Origin: Humulus lupulus | Taxonomy: Eukaryota > Streptophyta > Magnoliopsida > Rosales > Cannabaceae | Length of the DNA stretch: 64,000 bases | NCBI RefSeq assembly: GCF_963169125.1 | Contig: NC_084798.1 | Coordinates: 203,603,481-203,667,480 of the forward strand | Direction: 5' to 3' | Shown: in pieces, positions 33,864-46,854 of the stretch | How the letters are laid out: every line of letters begins with the position of its first letter | Position numbering within the stretch: the stretch's first letter is position 1 | Notes under the pieces: model-generated | Database searches by the model: none | The model's input: only the letters and a program-made list of their open reading frames with translations | What the model was told of the DNA's origin: nothing | Program-made: the position numbers and the translations under genes

Positions 33864-34982
33864 TCATGTGTGTGGGCTTACATTTAATCAAATTAATCTA
33901 TGTCTTTACTATTATCTAGTAATTAGTAACAACAAATTAAATAAAATTTATTGTGGCTAAATATATATTACTTTACAACTTATCGTTGAGTTTTAATTTA
34001 GGGAGAATTAAAATTTAAAATTCATTACATAGTTTTAAAGATTTTAGGCAGGCTGATTTGACCTTCATTATAATAATAATAATTATTATTATTTATTTTT
34101 CCATAGATACACAAATTCTTTCATCATGAAAATTACGTCATGAGGAAAGGATTATGTCCACTGTTGTCCACTGAATAAAAATAAGTAGGAGATAAGAAGG
34201 GGTACCGCTACACAAGTAGGATCAACTTTGGAATATAATTTTGTCAAATAAAAAACAACTTTGGAATATAATTGTTGGAAACCCCTCCTAACCCTAATGT
34301 GGTCTATGTTCATTACCAATGTTACTATTATATTTAAGTGGACTTCTTTTGTGGCTATACTTATATATTCTAGACCAGTGTGTACTTTTGATATGTATAA
34401 ATATAGAATAATGATATCTACCAGAAATATGAAAATAAATATTACACACAATAGCGAAATAATTTTTCTAAATATATTTATTAAAATTGTCTCAACTAAT
34501 TATATTTATTAAAATTGAGAACTACTATTTGTAAAAAAAATATTATCATGTTATTGTATATAATATTTAAGTGTGCATATTATTACTCATAATATTTTTT
34601 TTTTAGAGATGAAAAATTAGCCACATATTGTCTATAGTATAGTATTATACTATGCATATATACCCTAGAAAAAAAAGGTATTTTGCTTTAAGGTCCTCCA
34701 GACACAAAATTTGGTTAAAAAAGAATTACCAGTTTTTGTCAAAGATGGGAAAAGAAGTGACCGAACCAACGATAAAAATAGAGTAAAGAATATTTTTTTA
34801 TATATAAAAGAAATCTAAATATAGTGAAGTGGATTTTATAAATTAAAAATAATATATAAATCTCTACAGTAGTCTTTAAAATAAAATAAAAAAACTGATA
34901 AATTCTTTTTATTATGGTATGACTAAGAAAAACTAAAATTGGCTTAATAGAACTTACATCCATCAATCACTATTTTAAGACC
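33864..34982. other. AT-rich single-copy-like spacer of the duplicated segment
   Basis: No gene on either strand; open frames here are lost in the duplicate copy. Shared with ~45706-46805. Confidence 0.65.
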
Positions 34983-34987
34983 TCATA

Positions 34988-36897
34988 TGTAATGACCCAC
35001 TAATCTAGACTATTTGGACAATTAACGAAACTATACATAAAACTTACATTTTTATGAAAATACCATAATTTTATTGAGCAACTTGTAAAAATAAGAGTTA
35101 CTTACAAATAAACGGAATACTAAGAAGGATTTGGGATCCCATTGTCTTTAAAAACAAAACATGATTTAAATGAAAAGAATTACATAAGAAAATGCGGAAA
35201 ATACATATAAAACCATAAAAATTAAAATGAGACTACATCCTCGAATCAAATAACGCTCGGCCCCTTGACTCCATTTACCATCGATACACATCCTCTAAGC
35301 GTCACGAATCTTTCCGCCTCTAAAGCTTATTTCATGCACATAAACAGAAAGGAATGAGCCTAATGCCCAGCAAGGAAAAATCTAACACATAGTCATACAA
35401 ATCAATTTCATAATAACGTAAAGACATATCATAACACATAATACACTTATTATAATGGTCATTATTACTTGGGGTCCCATAAACTAAACAAGCTTATGCC
35501 CATGAGATTAGTGGGGTCCTACCAGCTAAATAGGCATATGCCCACAATCTTTTTGGGGTCTTGTTAGTCAAATAGGGCATAAGCCCAAGCCTACAAACAA
35601 ACACATTTATAACATATTCATAACATATCATAACATAACACATAAGATAACATAAACATAAACATATAGATTCTAGCCTATTTTCCTTACCAAAGTTACC
35701 GGGATATAATGGACTGAGTTGGGACTTTTGGAACACTCCTAAAACCATAATGAACAAGAGTGAGTTGAAAGAAGGAAAGAGATGAAAAGGAAATGAGAAG
35801 ACTAAACCATTTGAGAGACATGCTTACCGAAACTTATGTGCTCAAGAACTTAGATTCCCTAACCAAAATAGAGATTAAGGTTAGAGATTGAGTAGAAGAC
35901 TATGAGAAAGAAAATAACATAATACAGAAATGAACTAGAGTTTTGGTTACCTCAAAGACTTGCAAGATCAATCTAACCACAACCGAAATACTAACGAACC
36001 TCACTTCCCAAAGTGTTTGATAAGCTTATGATGTTTAAGCTTATGATTTTCCCAAACCAGGTGTTTAAACTCTCACACTCACTTAACACTAGCAGCTTCT
36101 GAACTTAGAGTAAAAGGTGAAGAAATAGCTGGGTACTAGGTCCTATTTATAGAGTTTGGGAATGAAAGTATCTTGATTTTACTTGAATAAAAATAATGGC
36201 TTTTTAGGTGAAAATCATTTGAATAATCGTTCAGCAGAGGCTGAAGACTCGTTCAAAAGATGCTGGACTTTTGAAGAAGTTTGAATGGCTGAAAGGAAAA
36301 GAATTCAAAAGAGTTTGAATTCATGCTGGAGGAGGCGATATATCGCCCCCTGTAGGCGATATATCGCTGGCCAGTATGCCCGAGGCGACCGTGCATCGTT
36401 TCGTGTTTTCCGTATCTACGTGCTGCGACATATCGCCCCCTATAGCTGCGATATATCGGCACACGCTGAATATTTAAACACGAAATTACACATTTTTAGC
36501 TAAGTTTAAATGGAGTAAACAGCCTTGACTAAGCCCTCAACGTTTTCAAAGCTGCTGACTGACCCTATAACATTCCAACTTTACTCCTTATTAAATTTAA
36601 TCCTAAAAAATACTTAATCCTTAATCACCATTCATAACATGTGCTTAAAATCCTATTGGTTGATGTCTAAACCTTATAATATAATAAATATAATCCTTAA
36701 TATCAGTCACATTAATCAAACCTTAGGTTATACTTAATATTCTTAAACTATAGATTAAACTTAGAAAATCTATAAGTACTACTATGAGTGTCCAAATAAT
36801 TCCCGATCTGAACCAAAAATCCACAGTTACATAGATAATACTAAACATACTATAATACTACTAAATAACTAGCTAAGTAAAGTTCTTGGACTCTACA
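34988..36897 (+). repeat. solo LTR (TGTAATGACCC family)
   Basis: 1910 bp with perfect TCATA duplications (34983-34987, 36898-36902). Begins TGTAATGACCCACTAATC and ends CTTGGACTCTACA. The duplicate segment (near 46805-46812) has the empty site CCTCATACTAG. Same family as the LTR from 61244 (shared GGAATGAGCCTAATGCCCAG). No coding function. Confidence 0.95.
36331..36460. repeat. cluster of GCGATATATCGC palindromes
   Basis: Within the solo LTR: GGCGATATATCGCC (36334-36347), GGCGATATATCGCT (~36355-36368), GCGACATATCGCC (~36424) and GCGATATATCGG (~36448), each separated by CCCCTGTAG- or CCCCTATAG-like spacers. Nothing else known about it. Confidence 0.8.
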
Positions 36898-36902
36898 TCA
36901 TA

Positions 36903-37122
36903 CTAGAATAGCTGAACCATTATGTGGAGAAATTTTCCTGGACAACCAATATACACTTACAGTTACCAATTAGAACCTAAGTATAAGAGTAGAGGTCAAA
37001 GAGAATCAGGAGATTTAAATATAAACTGGAATAATAATAAACTAAAAATAACAATCATAATTCAGTAATAATGAATTGGAAGGAAAAAGTAATCAGGAGG
37101 TGTTTGTTTTGAGTAGTTGACT
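36903..37122. other. end of duplication copy 1 and junction spacer
   Basis: Homology to copy 2 fades at ~37030; the following ~90 bp up to the CACTA end are unique in the window. Confidence 0.6.
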
Positions 37123-37149
37123 CACTACAACAAAATAGAGGTTTTGTGA

Positions 37150-37465
37150 CTTTAATTGGGAGACATTGGAAGTCTACAATGTCTCCCAATTAGGGAGACG
37201 TTGCTGCTAGGGTCATTGTAGGTATAAATCCCACGTCTCCCGTTGTGAGACGTGCCTCACTTCCCACACGTGCCTCACTTCCCACGTCTCCCATTGGGAG
37301 AGGTTGAAAGTCAAATGTTGACTTTCCACCTCTCCCATTGGGAGACGTGGGAAGTGACTCACCTCTCCCAATGGGAGACGTGGAAAGTCCCTAGGAGACA
37401 TCCAACGTCTCCCATTGGGAGAGGTGAGTCACTTCCCACGTCTCCCAATGGGAGACATTGAAAGT
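37150..37465. repeat. subterminal repeats of CACTA 2
   Basis: Dense direct and inverted copies of CACGTCTCCCATTGGGAGA(C/G) and TCACTTCCCACGTCTCCC, many fully palindromic (TCTCCCATTGGGAGA). A smaller cluster is at 40557-40615 at the other end. Confidence 0.88.
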
Positions 37466-37753
37466 CTCCCACATTTAAAAAAAAATTAAATAAATTTATA
37501 ATTAATATTATTTTAATTTGATTTAATAATTAATTAAATTGAAATAATATTAATTTAAATTGAAATTATTTTAATTTAAATTGAAATTATTTTAATCTAA
37601 ATTTAAATTGATTTAATAATCAATTAAATTGAAAGAAAAAAATATATTTGTTAGACATATACAAGAAATACAATATTTGTTAGACATATTCAAAATGAAC
37701 AAATATTGCATTGTGTATGAAGAAAGAGTTAAAAAATAAAAATAAAAAACCTA

Positions 37754-39081
37754 TCAACGAGGTCGGCAACTTTGGATTATCGGCAACATATATGTCACCC
37801 ATTCTTGTCGCAACTCATCAATTTGTGCCTCTGTATATGATGTGCTTGTTAGTTGCAAGAAATATAAAGTAAAATATATTAATTAATTATTTGATTACAT
37901 TTATAGTTTCAAAAATAATTTGTAAATTTTAATTAATAATACCGTTCTCAAGTAATGCCCGAGACTCGCATGTTCAATCAAATCATTCAACATCCTCATT
38001 AAGTAGTATCCACATGCCACATTGTCCGGTTGGTGTGGACACTAATTATTTAAAAATATGAGTAATTTATTATTAAATTGAAACTTTTTAAGAAATGCAT
38101 ACATATTATTCTACTTAATTATTATAAATGTTCAAAAATGTCTGATGAAGTTACTTACCTGAGGTTGCTTAATGCGTAGAGTATCAGGGATCTCGACATC
38201 AGGAAGATTCATAGAGAAAAAAAGATTGAAAGTGTTGACGATCACTGATACAATCTCCTCACGGTTATTTAGCTCTGAATTCACCGGATCACAACAATAA
38301 ACATGATATGCATATGGTGCATATGCAACGGATGAAATGAGGAATTGGCAGAAGGTACCACAAAACTTTGGCAGGTACTCCTTCCTTGACATCGTCACCA
38401 TTTCTTTTCTTTTGCCATCGTGACTCACCACAAGTAGGACACGATTTTGCATCTGCAAAACTATTTCGATATAATATGCAATCATTAGGACATGCATGAA
38501 TTTTTTCGTACTGCATGCCTAATGAGCATAACATCTTCTTTGCCTCATAAAATGAAATTGGAATTTCATTATCTTCAGGCAATAACTCCTTCAAAAAAAC
38601 CAAATAATTCAGTAATGCTTTTATCACTTCAGCCATGTTTAGCTTTTAGAAGCGCAGATAATTTTGTAAATCTTGTACAACCAGGGTAAATTGGTTTCTT
38701 GGCATCATTAAGGAGTGTCTCAAACTTATTTGGGTCTACTCCTAATCCATAATGTGCGTCGTCAATCATTTCATCTAATGGATCCCAGTTCTCCTCCACT
38801 ATATTCCTCCTCACTCCTTTTGGTCTACTTGGCAGAGTTGGAGCAATCAGAGCTATCTCCCCATGGTAATACCAAATTGTGTAACTCTTGTCGATCCCAT
38901 TGAAATATAAGTGTTCTTTAATCTTTTTAAGATCCATCTTTTTAACATTTCCACACTTAAGACATGGACAATAAGTAAAATTTGGGTCTTTCACATTTTC
39001 CGAACAAAACCTTAAGAACAAATCGACCCCGTTCCTATATTCCGCAGATAACCTATTCGGTGACATCCACTGTTTATCCAT
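37754..39081 (-). pseudogene. chimeric TNPD N-terminus / ULP1-like protease C-terminus
   Basis: 39081-38629 is a Transposase-associated domain (KQWMSPNRLSAEYRNGVDLF; Cys-rich CPCLKCGNV). After a frameshift near 38635, 38636-~38340 has the start of the TNPD zinc region (CPTCGESRW). It then passes directly into a C48/ULP1-like segment: VYCCDPVNSELNNREEI (with the likely catalytic Asp), then splice donor CAG|GTAAGT at 38159, acceptor at 38042, then CPHQPDNVACGYYLMRMLND with the likely catalytic Cys at 38012-38014, and a last exon ending QIDELRQEWVTYM...stop 37754-37756. The catalytic-His part and most of the transposase are missing, implying an internal deletion. ULP1 peptidases remove SUMO; their role in transposons is unknown. 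Confidence 0.8.
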
Positions 39082-39189
39082 TTATTCTCCTATGTCTATG
39101 GAAAAGAAAAGAAACAACACTAAATAAGCACGTGATAAAGTTGTATGTCTATATAAAACTAATTTTTTATTATCCTAGATAAAATCAGG

Positions 39190-40430
39190 CAGCATTTCCC
39201 CTATAATAGTGACCTAACCATCTACATGTGTATAACAAAACAAACAATTCAAACAACATAAAATAAGTTTCTTCCTTATAGGATGTCTATATTAAACTAA
39301 TTATTTATTATCCTAGATAAAATCGGGCAGCATTTCCCCTATAATAGTAACCTAACCATCTACATGTGAATAGCAAAACAAACAATTCAAACAGCATACA
39401 ATAAGTTTCTTCCTTATAGCTCCGCAGCACACAACCAAATTTCTCAGAACCTACTTCACTAAAACACACAAGTTCTCAACCTTCCGTTATCATCGCAGCA
39501 CATAATTTTAATCTCAGAACCTACTACTCACTATGGATGAATATTTAAGATATTCAAACTCCTCTAACATTTGTTTAATAATATTAAAAGTAGAAGTAAG
39601 AGAATATATATGTACCTCTTACAGTCAATAATCCAAAAGCTAGCAAAATTACTTCACTTAGTAATCAAATTCGCTATTAAATCCACAAACCAATAAAATT
39701 AAATTAATAAATAATAAATAAAACATCACTAAATATCTAGCAATATATAATGTATTATTGTAATTTTAGAAATTTAATTACCTCAAATGTGTGATTGATA
39801 TAAGAATTTTGATGCAAAATACTCTCTAAAATCTCACCACAAAAATCACAACCTATGAAATTAAATTAATTAATATGTTAAACATTACTAAACAAATATC
39901 ACTAAATATCTAATAATAGTAAATGATATTGGTAAACAAATAAAAAAAATCACAATGTGCCACTAATTATAACATCAACAAAAAATCAATATAAAATTTC
40001 ATAACCTAAAAACTTAATAATCAACAAAAACATAAAAAATTTCATATATTTATATTTTATAAATTATTTAATAAATTTATTTTAACATAACTATATATAT
40101 AACAAAATAGTTACAATTTAAAAAAAAATTCAAATATACAAAAAAATATATAAATTTCGAAATAAAAAATGATAAAAATTTTAAAAAATCATGAACATAT
40201 ATACTCTAATGAAATCTATACAATGTGATAGGTTAAATTAAAAAAAAAAACTAAAAAATCATAAATCCCTAAAAAACTTCCATGAAAAAACCACAAAATC
40301 CTACAATGTATATAAAAAAATGCATAAAAATGTAAAACTAACACAAAATCATGTATATTACTCATCCTAATGCAAAACCTATAATTTATTTGCAAAATAA
40401 TTAACTAAAAATCAAGAAAATTAAAAAAAA
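39190..40430. other. AT-rich presumed intron of CACTA 2, with ~150-bp tandem duplication
   Basis: 39160-39290 and 39280-39420 share TATCCTAGATAAAATC(A/G)GGCAG and CATTTCCCCTATAATAGTGACC-type sequence: a tandem duplication. No ORF. Confidence 0.65.
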
Positions 40431-40560
40431 AAACTTACCTTAGAACCCTAAAAACGCAGCTCCAATTCGGTTTCTCTCCTCTGGTTTTGCTCTCGGATTC
40501 GTGAATTGTGAGGAAGACGAAGGCTGAAATTTTAGTAATATAAAAGGGAGCACATCCAAC
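40431..40560 (-). promoter_or_regulatory. probable promoter and leader exon of CACTA 2
   Basis: Minus strand: TTTTATATTAC (TATA-like, ~40540) just inside the subterminal repeats, then a leader through TTCGTCTTCCTCAC and GAGGAGAGAAACC to CTAAG|GTAAGT (donor ~40437). Same arrangement as in the two other CACTA elements. Confidence 0.5.
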
Positions 40561-40810
40561 GTCTCCCACTAGGAGACGTGCCACGTGTCCCACGTCTCCC
40601 TATGAGAGACGTTGGATGTACCCATGAACACTTCCCCAGCCTACTTCCAACGTCTTCCACCATTTTTAATGTCTTCCAATTGTAGTCATTAATATAAACT
40701 TTCAATGTCTTACACCATTAGACATTTAAAACCCCTGATAAGTTTTAATGACTTACACCAATGGTGTAAGATATTGTAGGGAGTCATTGTATATCAAATT
40801 TGTTGTAGTG

Positions 40811-40926
40811 AGTGACCTTGAAAAGTGTTGAGAGACTTAGAATAGAAGTAATATTAAACTCAAGTGTATAAAATGATTCACTCATGTGTGGCCCACTAAA
40901 ATTATTAACTTTACCTCCTAAATTAA
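40811..40926. other. junction spacer before duplication copy 2
   Basis: ~115 bp with no match to the sequence before copy 1; together with 37031-37122 it is all that separates the two copies once CACTA 2 is removed. Confidence 0.6.
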
Positions 40927-41239
40927 CCATGGGTAGCATGGTTAATTTAGTAGAATAAGAAATGAATATATGTATCAATTGAATTGGTTGAAGATTGCTC
41001 AAAAGTTGTGTTATATACAATGTATTTATATGTAGATTTTACATAAAGAGAAAAGTATTTAACTTCTAAGATGACAACATATACTATGTTATTTCGTTTA
41101 TCAATTATTATACATTGGATTTTGACATATTTTATTAATTATTAATTAATTTAGACTTAAATTTGTATATTTCTATTTTATAGATATAACTATATTAAAT
41201 TGTAACATCCTCGTAATAATAAAAAATCGTTCAATCCCA

Positions 41240-44200
41240 ACTATAAAAAAAAATGTTTATTTAACAACAAAATATTCTAAATATTTAACAGAATATACCT
41301 TTAAAACTAATTAAAAGTAAATATTTATTAATTATGTTATAAAATTCAAATACTTTAAAATATCATTATTATAATAATACTTAATACAAAACTACATATT
41401 TAATAATTATATTGATCTAAATTCAAATATTATTATTATAATATGTAATCCTAATTTTTATAAAATTTCAATAGAATAAATATTTAGTAATTATATTAAT
41501 ATAAATTCAAATATTATAAAATATCATTATTGTAACGTCCTCCTAATCCAGGACAGTTACGTTGTGTAATTAAATAATGATTAAGTCGCTAAACGAGTCA
41601 TTTGGACTTAAACTGTGTAATTGAATTTAACCACAGGTCTAGGTATACTAAAAATTTGGGTCAAAAGTCAACAATTTTATTAAAAGAGTTTGAGTTCAGT
41701 ACATGTGATCTCAACAACATTCAAAATTGTTACAACTCAAAATGTATACAAAAGCCAACTTAGGCGGCAAAATCAAGGTCCAACCCTAGTTCAAACTAAT
41801 AACCTCGGTCGTGGCGGACCAGCAAGCCGTATATGTACACCCTGCTCCTGAATCTCTCCAACTCATGGCTAGTGCAGCTTTTCTTTTCCTTTACATGCAT
41901 TGTTTAGCACTCTTGAGCCGAGGCTCAATAAGAAAACATAATCATGCTTATAAGCAGTAAATCATCAGATCACAGAATCATAATTAGCATGTCTAGTAGT
42001 AATAACCCTATGTGATCAATCCAAATAAGTGACTAAAAAGTCACGCCAGAGCCTATTGCCCAATTCCTCGTATAACCAACCATATAGTTGGTCAAGCGTA
42101 CCTGGTGCTTATTATTCCAAGTGGCCTTAGGGTCATTCAAGCATATATCACGCTTCTTGGTTAGCTTAACCACATCGGCCGGCATTCAGTACGCTATGGC
42201 AGCCCTCGACTCATAAGCCAAGCCTTTAAACCCTCGACTTATAAGTCGAGCCTTATAACTTTTGACTTATAAGCCAAGTCTTTTAAACCTTCGACTTTTA
42301 AGCCGAGTCTTTTAAACCTTCGACTTATAAGCTGAGTCTTTTAACCAGATATATCCTTGACTAATAAGTCAAGCTTTTCATCAGACATTATAGATGAATC
42401 CTTGACTTATAAGTCAAGCTTTTCAATCGAATATAATCAATAAGCTCTCAACTTATAAGTCGAGCATTCCAATCAGATATAATAGATAACCTTTTTATAA
42501 GTCAAGCTTCTCAATCAGATATACAGACAAGCAATTATTACTCAACATAGGTAAACACGTCACAATTAACATGTTTAATAAAACATTCTCAGCATAGTGA
42601 TAACCATGTACTATAACCGGGCCAAGCCCTAAACCCAGACCGGGTGTAGTTTTCTTACCTCTAGTCCAAGCAATGGATATATAGAAATGACCCTCGAGCA
42701 CGATCTCCTTCTAAGCTCTAGCAGTACCCCAGTCACAATCATAATAAATGATATCCATCAATATCGAGCAAAAAAAGGCTTATGAACCGAGTCCTAGCCT
42801 CTGGGACCTCGAACTATACTAAACCCGGTAGTATTTCCTTCCTAAGCCCTTAGGTTCGAGTCCCTGCAACTCAAAACCTAACTTGGTCAATCTTTCCCAT
42901 TAGCATCGCAGTGCACCCCTGAAGGGTCGCGATGCACCCTAAAGCAGAGAGCCTTGGCCTTGTTTTCATTGGACGCACACCGCGACACAACCCACCTGGC
43001 GCTATGGAGGTTCAGAAGAGCCCCAATGCACATGAGTTCATACGGGTTGCGGCGCTCCAAGAACAGCGCCCCCACAGACCCAGATTTCCAACATTTTCTC
43101 CGAGCCAAATTCCTCCAAATTCATCCCAATAAACAACAAAAGCCAAAATTGAGTCTCAAATCCTCAATAATACACCTAAGGCAACACAAATACGCAAAAA
43201 ATAAGCCACAACCCTACTCCAATTCAAAGTCCAACCATAAGCTTAAAACTCAATAAAAACTTAAACCACACCAGAATTCCCAGCAAAAAAGAGCAAAGAA
43301 TCTTACCTCAACTGAGCAATCCGACCATTTGCTGCACCTAACTCAATCCTAGCTTCAAGCTTTCAATCCTCAAGCCAATATTCTTCAAAAATTAAAAACT
43401 TCCACAAGACTTTAAGGGAACAAGAGAGAACGAGATTAAGAAGGAGAAGCTGAGAGTTTAGTGTCATCTAGTCTCTTCCAAGGCTTCTGCTTGACTAAGT
43501 CTATCCATGGGCATGAAAATACTAAAATGTCACTTGCCCAAAAGCTTTTTATTTAATTCCCTCAAGGGAAAAATGGTCTTTTGCTACCATTTCCCACCAA
43601 TCTCAACTAACGCCTCATAATTTTCCAATTAATTCAAATATCCCTAGGTAATTACCAAATAACTTCCCATTGCCCAATAAATCCCAGTAATGTACTATAT
43701 GACCAAAATTTCCCCTAGGCTCACCCCGAGCCGGGTATTGGATCCCATTGTGACTAAACTGCTAACTTGCTTACTAGGATCTCCTTGTGCCAAATAACTC
43801 AAATATATTCACATAATAATGTGGTCTCAATCATAAATCACATATATTTATAATTATACCCTTAACAGGTCAAGATCACGAAAATGTCATTATAATATAA
43901 GAAACAGGCCCACATGCATATTTAATACACTTAAACATGCAAACATAATCATATCATAATATAACTCACATGATCACATAATTATCTAATTAATTCACAT
44001 ATAAACACATAATATTCAATTATTGCCCTCCTGGGCCCCTAATTAAGGCATCAAACTTTATTAGGAATTTTGAGACGTTACAATTATTATAATAATATTT
44101 AATACAAGACTAGATATTTAATAATTATATTAATATAAATTTAAATATTATAAAATATCATTATAATAATACATAATAAATAATCTTAATTTTATTAAAA

Positions 44201-44610
44201 AATTTATCATTTATATTTTAAAAAAAACATGTTATTTATTTTATTATTTGATCTAACTTATATAAATATATATAAATATATTATATATAGGTGTCATTTG
44301 TACAAATAGTATGACTGTGTAACTGCATAAGAAATTATGATAACATTTCTCTTCTATCCAGAATAAACAAGCTTCTTCTCCAATCATTGAGGTGTAATTT
44401 GAATAATACCATGAATGTTTGTACCTTAAATAGGGTGGTTTGTAATCTAAAATGTTGTCATATATTATATATATATATTTTTTTTAAACTATATATAATA
44501 TTTTAGTTTATATTTATGTCATTCTTTTATATATAATATTATTAATTTATTCGAAATTTATATGTCAATCATAAGAACTTAATAAAAATAATTAATAAAT
44601 AAAACTTGCA
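41240..44610 (+). mobile_element. AT-rich Helitron-like repeat, copy 2
   Basis: As at 21892-25314, but the TCTC start is lost (deletion after CAATCCCAAC). The possible end is TGCATCTAAT near 44610. Interrupted by the solo LTR at 41531-44082. Confidence 0.45.
41531..44082 (+). repeat. solo LTR (TGTTACGTCC family), copy 2
   Basis: 2552 bp, duplications ATTAT (41526-41530, 44083-44087). Begins TGTAACGTCCTCCTAATCC and ends GAGACGTTACA. Its CTTATAAGCC array (42208-42520) is shorter than in copy 1, accounting for most of the length difference. Confidence 0.9.
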
Positions 44611-45058
44611 TCTAATATATATATGGAATATTTCTTAATGGTTATTACCCATGAATGGTTAACATACATCACTAAACAAGTTTTTGATAATGAATGATTA
44701 TAATGATGACGAAAATAAATAAATAAAATATATAAAATAAATAATTTCGAATTTTTTAGATTAATTAGGCAATAAACATTAGTTGGAACGATAATGGTCC
44801 TATTAATTCTAATTTTTTTTTCATGGAATGGATAAAAAGAATTAATCAAGCATAAAGAAGGAATTGAGAATAAATATTAAATAATTTTTTTTATTCTTTA
44901 ATTAATAAATATGACCGTCATGTCAGGTAGCCTTTCCAAAAGCTTGAAAAAGTAAAAATTTATTTTTAGAACTATTAATTAACAATTATAAATATGGACC
45001 ATTGGTCTTAATCTAATGGTTAATATTAAAATAACTAGCAATGGGCAGTAACCATTAA

Positions 45059-45705
45059 AAGTGTGTGTTTGTGATGCGGGTGGTGCGGTTTTTCTCTTTA
45101 GACTGCATCGCATATGCGGTTTGAGCAATTTTCCAAACCGTAACCCGCACCGCATAGACCTCAAACCGCATCGCAAAAATGCAGTGTGATGCGGTGCGGT
45201 GTGGGCGGTTTATACCTATCGCCAAATAATTTAACAATTAAACATTATAATTAATAAATATTCATAATAAATCTCATAATCATAGAGTGTTTAATAAAAT
45301 AGTTAAATGTATAACAAACTAATAAATTTTCAGCAAAACAATAAAAATATAACAAACTAATAACAAAGAAAAATGTAATATAGAAGTAAAGATTTTAGTT
45401 AATGAGGAATATATTTAGACTGAAGTAGAATATGTGTTAACATCTCATAAAACATTATATATTTTTTTCTAGATATTGTTTATATTTTACTATATAAATA
45501 TTTATGCATTAATTTTAAATGTGGTAAAAAAAAATATAAAGAAGTTAATATATATAACGATGTGGTGTAGTGTGGTTTAAACTGCATTTATAAAATTTAA
45601 AACCGCAAACCGCACTGCACCGCACGGTTTGGCAAAAATACAAACTGCAACCGCACTGGACGGTTTGTGCGGTGTGTGCAGTTTTATGAACACCCCCTCA
45701 TGTGT
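45059..45705. mobile_element. GTGCGG-rich element, copy 2
   Basis: Duplicate of 33238-33863, with GTGCGGT motifs better preserved (GATGCGGGTGGTGCGGTTTT). Same end structure, same uncertainty. Confidence 0.4.
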
Positions 45706-46854
45706 GTGGGCTTACATTTAATCAAATTATTCTATGTCTTTATTATTATTATCAAGTAATTAGTAACAACAAATTAAATAAAATTTATTGTGACTAAATA
45801 TATATTACTTTACAACTTATGGTTGAGTTTTAATTTAGCGAGAATTAAAATTTAAAATTCATTACATAGTTTTAAAGATTTTAGGCAGGCTGATTTGACC
45901 TTCTTTATAATACTAATAATAATTTTATTATTATTATCTATTTTTCCATAGAAACACAAATTCTTGCATCATGAAAATTACGTCATCAGGAAAGGATTAT
46001 GTCCACTGTTGTCCACTGAATAAAAATAAGTAGGAGATAAGAAGGGGTACCGCTACACAAGTAGGACCAACTTTGGAATATAATTTTGTCAAATAAAAAA
46101 CAACTTTGTAATATAATTGTTGGAAACCCCTCCTAACCCTAAGCTGGTCTATGTTCAATACCAATGTTACTATTATATTTAAGTGGAATTCTTTTGTGGC
46201 TATATTTATATATTCTAGACCGGTGTGTACTTTTGATATGTATAAACATAGAATAATGATATCTACCTAAACCTAAAATATGAATATAAATATTACACCC
46301 AATAGCGGAATGATTATTGTCAACTAATTATATTTATTTAAAAAGAACTACTATTTGTAAATCATCGTATTGTATATAATGTTGGAGTGTGCATATTATT
46401 ACTCATAATATTTTTTTTTTTTTAGAGATGAAAAATTAGCCACATATTGTCTATAGTATAGTATTATACCATGCATATATACCCTAGAAAAAAAAAGTAT
46501 TTTGCTTTAAGGTCCTCCAGACACAAAATTTGGTTAAAAAAGAATTACAAGTTTTTGTCAAAGATGGGAAAAGAAGTGACCGAACAAATGATAAAAATAG
46601 AGTAAAGAATATTTTTTTATGTATAAAAAAAATCAAAATATAGTGAAGTGGATTTTATAAATTAAAAATAATATATAAATCTCTACAGTACTCTTTAAAA
46701 TAAAAAATAAAAAACTGATAAATTCTTTTTATTATGGTATGACTAAGAAAAACTAAAATTGGCTTAATATAGAACTTACATCAATCAATCACTATTTTAA
46801 AGACCTCATACTAGCTGAACCATTATGTGGAGAAATTTCCCACGACAACCAATA
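45706..46854. other. AT-rich spacer, duplicate of 33864-34982
   Basis: No gene. Includes the empty target site for the TGTAATGACCC solo LTR near 46805-46812. Confidence 0.65.

Larger units (their letters stand above)
21549..37030 (+). repeat. segmental duplication, copy 1 (carries two later insertions)
   Basis: From GGGTAGCATGGTTAATTTAG this tracks 40927-46985 almost base for base, in the same orientation. Removing the CACTA element (25616-33081) and solo LTR (34988-36897) with one target duplication each leaves about 6.1 kb, the same as copy 2. Shared content: Helitron-like AT repeat, TGTTACGTCC-type solo LTR, GTGCGG-rich element and AT-rich spacer. Confidence 0.93.
37123..40810 (-). mobile_element. 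CACTA transposon 2, deletion derivative (3688 bp)
   Basis: TIRs CACTACAACAAA at 37123 and its inverse ending at 40810. Flanks are ACT on the left and AGT on the right, so no direct 3-bp duplication; the flanks instead extend the inverted repeat. Subterminal GGGAGACGTGG-type palindromes at 37150-37465 and 40557-40615. Minus-strand leader near the right end and one chimeric gene (39081-37754). Very AT-rich between 39190 and 40430. Confidence 0.88.
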
